Source: Lasiosphaeria ovina (lineage: Eukaryota; Ascomycota; Sordariomycetes; Sordariales; Lasiosphaeriaceae). Taken from it: a DNA stretch of 64,000 nucleotides. The DNA lies in contig JAULSN010000007.1 in the NCBI GenBank assembly GCA_033439765.1, positions 2,728,001 to 2,792,000 of the forward strand, given 5' to 3'. Shown here piece by piece: positions 24,334-33,476 of the stretch (position 1 is its first letter; every line of letters begins with the position of its first letter). The notes under the pieces are model-generated. The model ran no database searches. It was given only the letters and a program-made list of their open reading frames with translations, and was not told the origin of the DNA. The translations under genes and the position numbers were made by a program.

Positions 24334-25595
24334 TTTCTAAACAAACAAAACAAACTAGTTAGCTGTGCTGATACGTCTGTGCTGCTATTGTGCCTGTTGA
24401 TAGACATGTTGCTATGGCGGCTGGTAGGTGGCGGCGGCGGCGGTTGCTATGCCAGCAACTGCCAACAAAAAAAATGGGTGTGCAATTCCAGCCAGTCTTA
24501 CGGCCTGTCTAACAGCTTGCTTGCACACCCCGTTTTTGCAGGCAGTTGGCCGGCTGCCGGTGAGGTGGTGTCCGTGAAGGGGGGTGCTGTTTGGCCCGGT
24601 GGTGACCAAGATTGAGACGATTCTTTGGGACGATACTTACGCGGCGAGGCCCGAGAACTTGCGTAAACGCCGGGAGAGGATATGTATGACTCGACAACTT
24701 TATGTGGGTGAGTGATATGAGGACGCCTGCCAATCTTGGGGTAGACGCATACTTATGACAGAGATAAAGACTTGTTGCAACCGCAAAAGTGTCCGTCCGA
24801 TCGGGCCTTTAGAAACATGTTAAAGTTAATAAGTGACATCTGGAAAGCGACATGGGCGCTGCATGTGGTCAATGATTGGTTGCGCTGGAATCGTCCCAGG
24901 AATTAGCCTCTTTTTTAGCGCGAAAAGTGGGGTTTTAGTGGCTTGGCGCCAGCGGGCGATGTAAGCTAGACGGTCGGCCATAAACGGCGGTTTTGGCGGT
25001 CCTAGACGGTTTTGGCGGTGCGAGTAGACTCGCCCATATTTATGGACCGACGTGAGAAGCATTCGTCTAGTATTACAGCGGCAGTACGCGGTCTTGGCAC
25101 ACCGCCTAGCTTTCCTCAGGCAAACCAGTAAACAGTAACGTAAACTCTGTAATTTGGTCTGATCATGCAGTCACAATAGCTACCTTACGTGGTAGGGCCT
25201 GGCCGTCAGGCCTGGAGGCGGGGCATAATTAAACATGAATACAATACACTGCATCTTTCGCGGCCAGACTCCCTCTACTATTCTTCTGTCTAATGTCTAT
25301 CTCAACTGTGGCTATTGCGACCCGGACAGCACCAGTACTCCTCGCTTTACTCGCAGAATAGAATAACAATGGAAAGAAGAAATTTCACGCAGGGGGTAAC
25401 TCAGCCAGAAATCCCATTAGCTGTCAAATCCGAAAACAGGGTGACCTTGGCTGATGCGAGTTCGTGTCCGAGGCAAAGGGCGCGAGCATTGCCGTTTCGT
25501 ACCTCTTTTCGAATAGTCGAAATGGCCTGAAGGATGGCCAGCCCTTCAGCTAAATTGAAATTGTTGTCAACGAAGGGCATGTGTCCCACAGGCAC
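24334..25595. other. Intergenic region between coiled-coil and peptidase genes
   Basis: Includes the promoter of the coiled-coil gene. A 13-mer (CGGTTTTGGCGGT) occurs twice at 24988-25000 and 25007-25019, with TAGACGG words nearby. A 78-codon minus frame at 24826-25062 has no recognisable domain. No gene is supported. Confidence 0.45.
24988..25019. repeat. Duplicated 13-mer CGGTTTTGGCGGT
   Basis: Two exact copies start 19 bp apart. TAGACGG heptamers lie at 24967-24973 and 25003-25009. The same heptamer recurs twice on the far side of the peptidase gene (26784 and 26832). Confidence 0.8.
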
Positions 25596-26594
25596 TCAGC
25601 AATGAGTTACCAAAAAGTCACCCAGCGTCCTCACAAACTTCTCCGTCTCCTCGAGCTGGGGCATGTGCGAGCTGAGGGCAAACTGAACCCACTTCGCCCG
25701 GGCGGGGGTCTGGGTGAAGTAGGGCAGCACGCAGGCGTCCTGGGCCTCGTCAAAGTGGCCGTTGATGATGAGGATGCCGCCGGGGACCGTGGCCTCGGTG
25801 ATCTTGTGCAGGTTATGCACAATAGACCAGGTGCGCAGGCTGCCCGTGACGGCGAACTCGCTGGCGCCGTTCATGGTGGTGTAGACGGTGTTGTCGTCGG
25901 CGATGCCGGCGAACGAGGCCATCAGCTCGGGTGGGAAGGGCTCGACGCGGCACAGGTGGCGGCGGTAGAACTCGATCATAGCGCTCTGGTACTCGGGCGA
26001 GTCGGTCTGCCCGCTGCGTTCGCAGTCCGTGAGCACTTCGACCACCTCGGGCGGCAGCAGAGCCCGCAGGTGCTCGGCGACGCGCACCCACGCCTGCATG
26101 TCCGAGGGCGTGTCGCAGAGAATCAACTTGCGCAGGCCCGACGGCTGCGTTAGCGCGAACTGCGCCGCCAGCATACCGCCCCAGCTGTGGCCCAGCAGGT
26201 CGAACGGCTCCTGGATGCCCAGGCACTGCAGGAGATTGTCGAGCTCCGCCATGAACAACTCGGGCGTCCAGAAGGACGTGTCGTTCTTGCGGTCGCGGAA
26301 CCGAGTACTCTTTCCACATCCCAGTTGGTCGTACATAAGCACGGGGATGCCGAAGTCGACGTGCACCAGCGAAATGGGCAGCATGTAGTTGTGCACGATG
26401 CCCGGGCCGCCGTGCAAGCAGACCAACGGGACACGGTCACGCCCATCCAGCCTTCCCCAGACTTCATAGTACGTCTCGGCCACCTCGCCAGTCCCGGGAA
26501 CATTGAAGACGACAGTGCCAGTCTGGGTCGGCGGCGGATATCTGCGTTCCTGGCCAGGGGGGCCGGTACAGAAGTCGCAAATAGCAGCACACAT
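25596..26594 (-). CDS. Proline iminopeptidase-like alpha/beta hydrolase (S33 family)
   Basis: One exon of 332 residues from the ATG at 26594; the frame is open further upstream (to 26747), but that stretch looks noncoding. Family marks are the oxyanion motif HGGPG, the DQLGCGKST strand, the nucleophile elbow GHSWGG, an Asp candidate in GHFDEAQD and a His in SSHMPQ near the C-terminus, so the Ser-Asp-His triad looks complete. S33 proline iminopeptidases and related L-amino-acid amidases release N-terminal Pro or hydrolyse amino-acid amides. No secretion signal is seen, so a cytosolic place is likely. The N-terminal CAAICDFC segment adds three Cys before the fold. Upstream lies a perfect 8-bp dyad (26670-26696), a candidate control site. 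Confidence 0.9.
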   Translation of the reverse strand: MCAAICDFCTGPPGQERRYPPPTQTGTVVFNVPGTGEVAETYYEVWGRLDGRDRVPLVCLHGGPGIVHNYMLPISLVHVDFGIPVLMYDQLGCGKSTRFRDRKNDTSFWTPELFMAELDNLLQCLGIQEPFDLLGHSWGGMLAAQFALTQPSGLRKLILCDTPSDMQAWVRVAEHLRALLPPEVVEVLTDCERSGQTDSPEYQSAMIEFYRRHLCRVEPFPPELMASFAGIADDNTVYTTMNGASEFAVTGSLRTWSIVHNLHKITEATVPGGILIINGHFDEAQDACVLPYFTQTPARAKWVQFALSSHMPQLEETEKFVRTLGDFLVTHC

Positions 26595-26669
26595 GTTGGG
26601 ATGTGGGACGGGATTTTGGGCTTTGAGATTCAGGGGTATTTTAAGGGGGCCCGGTGGTTTTTTCCGCAC

Positions 26670-26696
26670 TTCGTTAAGTGCTGGCAAGTTAACGAA
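26670..26696. promoter_or_regulatory. Operator-like inverted repeat upstream of peptidase gene
   Basis: TTCGTTAA (26670-26677) and TTAACGAA (26689-26696) form a perfect 8-bp inverted repeat with an 11-bp spacer, about 75-100 bp upstream of the peptidase ATG. The geometry suits a dimeric regulator, but the function is inferred. Confidence 0.45.
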
Positions 26697-26776
26697 ACGG
26701 TGAACTTTTTGATGGAAAAGTGAAATAAAGCGCAGTTTTTGCACCAAATCTATAAAAACTCGTCTTTAATATCATA

Positions 26777-26845
26777 GCTGGCTTAGACGGCGGTGTTTGT
26801 TGATATATTTGTTGTCAACACCATGCCGGCTTAGACGGCGATGTT
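26777..26845. repeat. Pair of 21-bp direct repeats (GGCTTAGACGGCGRTGTT core)
   Basis: Copies at 26777-26797 and 26825-26845 differ at two positions and start 48 bp apart, upstream of the peptidase gene. They share TAGACGG with the repeat pair on the other side of that gene. Confidence 0.8.
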
Positions 26846-28478
26846 GTATAAATACATTTCGCGATTTGCCTCCGAGTCTGTCGTGTTAACCTTTTCCCTC
26901 GCAACCCTCGTTCTGACATAAGCAAACCCCTGTCCATAGGCCTGAACATGACTGCACCTTACCCTTACCCCTGGGTGTCTGCTGCTGCCCTACCGGATCG
27001 TGCATAAATCACGGAAGCATGCGAGACGCTGCGTCGCCTACCATTTCCCAAAGCGGGTAGCCCCCAAACCTATGACGGAAACGGCTCAAGATAACGCAGT
27101 CGAAAGACATTGCGTTGCGTCCAAGTTTGGTGTCTCCAGTCCCACTTGCGCGGTCGCTCTCGAGGTCACCCCGCTTTCGGAGCCGTGATTGGCCCAAATG
27201 ATAGGTTGCCATGCTACATTCGGCGAGCCGCTGAGGTACTGAGCAGCCCTCTTGCCTTCTGAACAATGCGAGTCCATGTCTCTTTCCCGTAACTGCAAGC
27301 CGCCAATTAGATAAATTGATCAGTTATTAAGATACAATGTTCAATTGTTTATACAATATTGCAACTTGAGCTGATTCTCTCGACAGGCTCCAGGTGAACC
27401 ACTGAAGTTGTGCAGTTGTGCAAATGCCAACACTCCGTTGCCTCGGAAGGGCAGCTCGAGTCCCACAAGCTTTAACAAAGGTTCTAACAGAGGGCTGTTT
27501 TTCATTGGTGCCCTAGAACAAAAAGATGTGCCTACGTTGTGTTAGGTGCTGACTGGCATCGACATGGCACATCCATGCTGACTGATTTTTGTATCAGCTT
27601 AGCTGACTGCACAAACGCGTAAGACAGGCACGTAATTTGCACCGCCGGCTTTGCGCATCTCTTTCTCTCTAGACGACCGAGAGAAGGATTCGGTGCTTGC
27701 TTCGCCCCGATTTGAAATCAAGATGAAGCAAGACGGTGAGAGTGTGCGGGGTGGATCTCGGGCGACTCGACCGAGAACTTATTGTTCCGAAAGTCGTTCA
27801 AGGTTCGGCACCACAAGCTTCTTCACTTACCATTCGTGATGTTGGAGGAGACATTAGACGAATGCGATCACTGTAGTCATCCTATAATGGTAGTAAAGGT
27901 CCAATAAGATGCAGACTTTTGCATATTCTAAGCACAACAAAGCAAAAATGCCGGTGCTCTCTGGTGAGAAACAATGCAAACCTGACACAGCAGATAAAAA
28001 GCCCACAGTTGCACTTGGCAGCCAATAAATTGAGAGATCAAATTCACAGCAGCCCTGCGAGAAACTCGTCCCCGATTTCAGTCACCGTCAAGTCGCAAAT
28101 ATCAACCTGACACACCGGGCTGACCAATCCCCAACAAACAAGAAAGGAAATACGCGGAACCTGGAATAGAAGAGAAGCAAATAGAACAAGATGGAACGAA
28201 GATAAACATAACATGTCCACCCAAGTGTTGACAGAAAACCAAACAACAGGAAGGAAAGAAAACAATTGCACAGGTGCCAGCTGAAGCGATGCAAGGGCAT
28301 GAGGTAACATGGAGGATCAGGCGAGACGAAACAGGGCTTTTTTTTTTTCTTCAAGTCCCGTATCAGCTGAGCGCACCTGAGCGCACGTGAGAGGATTTTG
28401 GCAGGCGGTTACCGTAAAATTATTAACCCGCAGGATGCAGCCACCAGAGCGGAAGGGCTGCGCGGTCCAAAAAGGAAA

Positions 28479-28566
28479 TCTCCCCGAGCGGAATCGAGCC
28501 GCTGACCTTTCGGTTTATAACTTGTCATTTACAGCCGAACGTGATATCCAACTACACCACAGGGAG
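28479..28566 (-). tRNA. tRNA-Tyr (GTA) with 14-nt intron
   Basis: The acceptor stem CTCCCTG pairs with CGGGGAG (one G-T), keeping the C1-G72 pair typical of eukaryotic tRNA-Tyr. The D arm contains GGTGTAGTTGGATATCAC. The anticodon stem TTCGG/CCGAA encloses the GTA anticodon at 28530-28532. A 14-nt intron (28515-28528) sits at the canonical place, after base 37. The T arm is AGCGG-CTCGATT-CCGCT. A TTTTT Pol III stop follows within ten bases of the 3' end. Confidence 0.95.
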
Positions 28567-29641
28567 GACGCGTTTCTTATTTGATGGCTGGGTGGATTGA
28601 GGATGGGGTATTTGGATTGGAAACGAGGGCGGATTCGCGGTAATTAGCTTCTTCTTTTCTGGGATCAATCCGCTTTTGAAGTTATCTTGGTGGAGAGCGG
28701 CATGGCAGGGAGTGGATGTGCGGCACCAAGGTCCACCACGCCCTGCGCTTAATCATCCAAGAGGTCAAGTTACGTCGCCTTACTCACTCCCAACCTGCCT
28801 AATTGGAAGGAACTCACCAAAGGGGCCTGGAAACGGCAGTGTCGCCGAACCGTGATCAAACAGCGCACGAGATATGCGCAGGCGTAGTACCCCGTTGCTG
28901 TGGCGAGCATAATCGACCAGCCGGAAAAGGGCGGGCTGGGAGAATCGGCCAAGCAGTATGTGGGGTTGGTGATTGAGGTGTAGTCGCTGGGTACGGAGAA
29001 CCCTGCTTCGAGTTGAGCGCGGATGTGGTTTGGCCGTGTCTTGCCATAACCCTCTGGATAATAAACTACGCGATACCTTGTCCCCAATGACTGAGTTGTG
29101 CCTGTGAACCACGCAGTGTGTGGGTTTTCACTTACGGTTCGTCAAAAATGCTCCGTTTTTGAAGTTCACAGATCCCCGCCAGGGGCTGCAACCCCACGCC
29201 CAAAACAGAGATTTCAGTGGAATCCAACAGATTGGAACAAGACAGACTACAATACAACGAATTCCAACCAATCTATCGTGCAAGTGATCCAATCTAACAG
29301 AAGACGTGCCCGAGACGCTACAAGTGAGCAACAACAGAGTTTGCATACAATCCCAGCACTAAGATAACAGTACGACCAATACGGCAGTGCGACAAGGTGC
29401 GGCAAGGCGTGTCAGGTCCCCAGTCCACACACAGGTCAGTAGTTTGCCCTCCCCTCCTCCCCTTCAGCTTTGGGAATGCTATCCACCTCATCCTGAGCTC
29501 ATTTTCAAGCGGTGTGTACAAAGCCATATTAAGTCCCGAAACATTTTTACCATTTCGGAGCATCTTATTGTCCAGCATTCTTTCCCCACGCCAATTGTTC
29601 TCTCGTTTTCTTCAATCCTTGTACGCGCTCCTCCTGCCCGG
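28567..29641. other. Intergenic region before the Zn2Cys6-ankyrin gene
   Basis: A hydrophobic 105-codon minus frame near 28770-29087 has no family I recognise and is not called. The right end should hold the promoter/5' UTR of the ankyrin gene. Confidence 0.4.
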
Positions 29642-31735
29642 ATGGACGAGCACGGATTTCCGCTGTTCGGCGCCCCAGCTCTCTCCGAAACCCCAGGCGT
29701 TGCGGAGGGCTCCGATAAGAGGATCTTGAGGCGAAAGCTTGATATGGAAAAATGTGACCGCTGCCGCAAAGATAAGAAAAAGGTTAGCACTAAAGAGGTT
29801 CAGACAGCCCGTGTCGATGTCTCGACTAACATGATGTTTCTCACAGTGCCAGCCGCGAGAGAGAAGTCCGTCTCAGCCATGCGATCGGTGTCGCTCAATC
29901 GGAGCCGAATGCTCTCCGAATACCAGGAAGAAAAGGCGGACGGGTGGAGCTGGTGTTCCTCTTCTCTCCGAGGCCGCCATTGCACCTGTCTCCGTTGCCA
30001 GCGGGGATACCAGTTACGGCAGGAAAGATGGTGATACCGCGGCGCCGACTTGGACGCACGACCAACTGTACGTTCACTTTTGCTTCTGTGGGATGTTCGG
30101 TCATCTCATTTATCCCCCCTGTTCGACTTATTCTAATTTTCTCGTGTGGCTTCTCACTTCTAAATCCAAAGTATTGACACGATTTCCGTCCTGAGACTCC
30201 TCAAGATGAAGGAATCCTACTTCGATCACTTTGCACACAGCATCGAAGAGTTGTTCTCAGGTTATGCGGAGTTCCAGGATCGCTTTTGGGCCTCACTCGA
30301 TTGGGACGTTAATATTGACGAAAACGAGCTCACTCAAGATCTATGTCGGTTAACGGATCAACTCTTGCAACTTATTGGGAGCCGCCTTGACCAACTGAGG
30401 CAAGGACCGGAGGACGATCTTTCACCTGAGGTTGCCAACTTGATGCATGCCAGACGACAGGTCCTTTTACCCGAAATAGAAGGACGCTATCAACCCCACC
30501 ATGATTTGATGGTCGATGTTGGGCATCTCATTGATGACTTATGCTCTTCAAAGGACTTCGGAGCCGCCCTGATAACTCTCCAACACAACTCGCGCAAGTT
30601 TTGCAGCAAGGAGTATATCGAGAGGTACAACACGATCTACACTAATTTCTTGGCCCGAGTCACCAGCCTGCCTGGCAATTTGGGGGTGGACATTCCCAGA
30701 GAGATCTTGAATTGTCCTATATTTTTCGAGCAGCAGGATAGTTGGGACTCCCTATTGAATGCCGTCGATATAGGTACGATCGCTGCGTGTCAAGACTATA
30801 CTGGATCTACTATCCTCCACATCCTCGCCGGTGATTTCCGGGCCAGGGATACTGGGCAATATATCAGAAATCTTTTCCAAATTGTCGACATCAACCGCCA
30901 AGACTTTGTGGCACGCACAGCCCTTCATATTGCAATTGGATGCAACCTGGAGTCAACATCCTTTCTAGAGTACTTGCTATCCAACGGCGCAGACCCCACC
31001 CTAAGGACCAGGTATGGCCACACGCCTCTCCATTACGCAGCGTCACTCGGGAATTCGAAGATTTGCAAGCTTCTCCTCGAATCAGGTGCTGATATAAATT
31101 CCCAAGACATTACTAGAGGAACGCCGTTGGTACACGCAGCTAGCCACGAGCGGATGGCAACAATTCGGCTGCTTCTCGACTGTATCAAACTTGATACGGC
31201 CATTACATACTATGAATTCGGCTGTCCCTTATACAGTCCCTTGAAATTCGGCCTTGAGGAAGCGGCGTTGGCGATAATGTCCCGTATGGACTGGAAACGC
31301 AATGTCTCCAAAGTGAGGGAGGAGGGTACGGCCTTGCACCTAGCCGTGATGGGTGGCAGCAAAAAGCTTGCTGGCATGATTATGAAGGAGATGGGACATG
31401 AGGTAAACTTCGAGGGGCCGTGGGAGGGGGAGAGCTGGTGGTTTGCCCTCTTTGAAGCTGTGTCGCAGGGAGACTTGGGAATGGTCCAGCTTCTCCTTTC
31501 TCATCCGAATACTGATGCGGGAATGGTGAGTCGTATGGGTTTGACGCCTCTTCACCTGGCGGCTCGCGACGGCAAGTTGGAAATTGCAGGAGCCCTCGGA
31601 GCTCGAAGAGACTGTGGCTTATTCAAGAAGACCAAGTCGATTGATGGTGACGACGGGGATACAGCGTACGACTTGGCTATTAAACACGGGCACATGGAGG
31701 TTGGCGAGATGTTAAAGAGGTTCATGTCGATGTAG
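29642..31735 (+). CDS. Zn2Cys6 zinc-cluster and ankyrin-repeat fusion protein
   Basis: Three exons, 29642..29782, 29847..30067 and 30172..31735 (introns 64 and 104 nt; donors GTTAGC and GTACGT), give 641 residues. A fungal Zn2Cys6 cluster is restored only by splicing: C38-x2-C41-x6-C48 across the first junction, then C59-x2-C62-x6-C69, followed by the basic TRKKRRTGG. Residues ~130-320 form a helical region of unknown fold. Ankyrin repeats occupy about 325-640 (TALHIAIG, GHTPLHYAASLGNSKICKLLLESGAD, TALHLAVMGG, GLTPLHLAARDGKLEIAGALG). Zn2Cys6 clusters bind DNA in fungal transcription factors; ankyrins bind proteins. This protein lacks the usual fungal transcription-factor middle domain, so a sensing or defence-like adaptor is equally possible. 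The start ATG leads into a typical short acidic lead. Confidence 0.9.
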
Positions 31736-33476
31736 AGTCATTTGTCCTCAAGTATACAGCAATACATACTAGTTTGATGGCCCGCCATCTCCCTCCTCAT
31801 CGCACGCTCTCACCCAAATGTGGAATATTCATGGCCCAAGTCGCCACAAACGCGTCTGGCGGGAGATAAAACATTGTCCCAAAGATTTTCACCAAAACAA
31901 TCAACCTTGAGACGATATGAAGATCTGTCGGCAAGGAAACAACCACCGTAGTAACGTCTGTCAAACCCACATCGAAACCTAAGAATCGACAAAAAAAAAC
32001 CAATCTAGACCTGCTAGGAAGGCCAAGCCGACATTATGCCTGCTCTAAAAACTGTCATGTACAAATGAGCGGAGTTGTGTAAAGTCCTCCCTCGTCTTGA
32101 AAGGGCGAAAAGGGAAACTAGGATGGCTGTTACGAAAGCGCAAGCGAACACACACCCCACTTGACTTACACCTCAAAAGAATCTGCCAGAATTCCAAGTC
32201 GGCCTTGAATTCTGGATTGCGTGTTATATACTGCTCACGGTGTCAGGTTCCGTGACATCTGCCCAGTTCAGGGCCACGAAGTTAAGCTACCATGGGGCCG
32301 ATAATCGGGCCCACGGGTCATGTTGTATGCTAGTATATTCTAGGTGCTAGTCCATTATGTACCATACTTATAAAATACTGGTATACCAAATATCATCCCA
32401 GTTTTGGTACCAGGATACTAGGTCTAGGTCTAAGTACTGCCCTAGGAAGTAGACTATACAACATGTACCAGTATATGCTAGGAATGTGGAAACCGTAGGG
32501 GACATTGAAAAGAAACTTTAGCTTGGGACTAAAAATCGTCTCAGACAACCAGGCTGTTTCCAACGGCTACCCCTTGCAGCGATTGCAACCGCGTTGCGGC
32601 CTGCAGTTTTGACACCACGGGGCGGATTTAGTGGGAGCGAACGAGCCAATGAATTAAAACGTCCAATCAATGCTAGGATCGGGCCGTCAGTCAAGTAGCG
32701 ACTTCCTGTGTTCTGTGACCGCATGGCCTAGGATTTCCCCGGGGACATGGTGCGACGTGGAGGCTGACCGTTTCGTCATGTCATCTGCCCCTGCCTGAGA
32801 TTAACCCAAGTTGGCAGAAGCAGATGAACTAGGTGGGCTGTACTTTCCCATCCTTCGTGTACCTTAACTCAACAAAGAAGTAAGGTGGTTATTTGTGCTG
32901 CAATCTGAGCAGTCAAGGTAGCCGCGAACTGTCGCAACTTGGTCGTTACCACCCAAGCTCACAACTATTCCCGCGATAAAATGGCAAAAGAATAGCCTGG
33001 GCAAAAATGATTCGAAGTCTCCTCTCTCCTCACCATCACAATCTTCATGCTCTTTCCCGTTATTGTATATTTGATGCAAAGCCACAACCACAATGTTCTG
33101 CCTGCGCAGGCTTGGCCTTTTGCTCCTGCTGTCCTTGTCTTCGGACCTGCACGCCTTCCAAATGCGCATCTACCAGTCCAGGCTCGCCATGGCCATGGCC
33201 CGCAGGCTTTGGCTGCCTCTCGCGGCTGCGCGGGCTTCGCAGGTTCGCACGAGAGGCTTCAACCTCATCGGCATCCCAAGGTCGCCCGCGCCAACTGCAG
33301 TCCTAGCCCTGTCACCAGGCGACAGCTTACACATTCACTGACCAGTATCGTCATTCTTTTGGATTGCTCCCCCAAAAGTCGAATGGGCTGGGCTCTGCCG
33401 GCTCTACATCCCCAATTGTGCTCGGTGTCGATAGGCGTCCATCTACCAACCCTTCTGTTGATGGTATACGTTAGAC
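31736..33476. other. Intergenic region with foldback element
   Basis: No gene is seen. It contains the 3' end region of the ankyrin gene, the 141-bp foldback sequence at 32322-32462 and the promoter region of the downstream gene. Open frames at 33007-33529 overlap the next start and have no domain. Confidence 0.45.
32322..32462. repeat. Foldback (MITE-like) imperfect inverted repeat
   Basis: The outer ends GTTGTAT (32322-32328) and ATACAAC (32456-32462) are perfect complements. The inner arms CTGGTATACCAAA (32378-32390) and TTTGGTACCAG (32403-32413) match apart from a 2-base insertion. Sequence between also pairs approximately (CTAGTATATTCTAGG against CCTAGGAAGTAGAC). The result is a long TA-rich hairpin of about 141 bp without coding capacity, like a decayed miniature element. 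No target-site duplication was established. Confidence 0.6.

Larger units (their letters stand above)
26595..28478. other. Intergenic region between peptidase and tRNA-Tyr genes
   Basis: Holds the peptidase promoter with the dyad at 26670 and two near-identical 21-mers (26777-26797 and 26825-26845, two mismatches) around GGCTTAGACGGCG. From 27.3 to 28.4 kb it is AT-richer, and no coding region is seen. Confidence 0.45.

Noticed and set aside
22825..24615. 596-codon plus frame over the coiled-coil gene
   Set aside because: Translation is low-complexity Arg/Gly then Leu/Val; the minus strand has heptads, an NLS and a better start.
28770..29112. Minus frame with a hydrophobic stretch (105-110 codons)
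   Set aside because: No family recognised and no good start or splice structure found.
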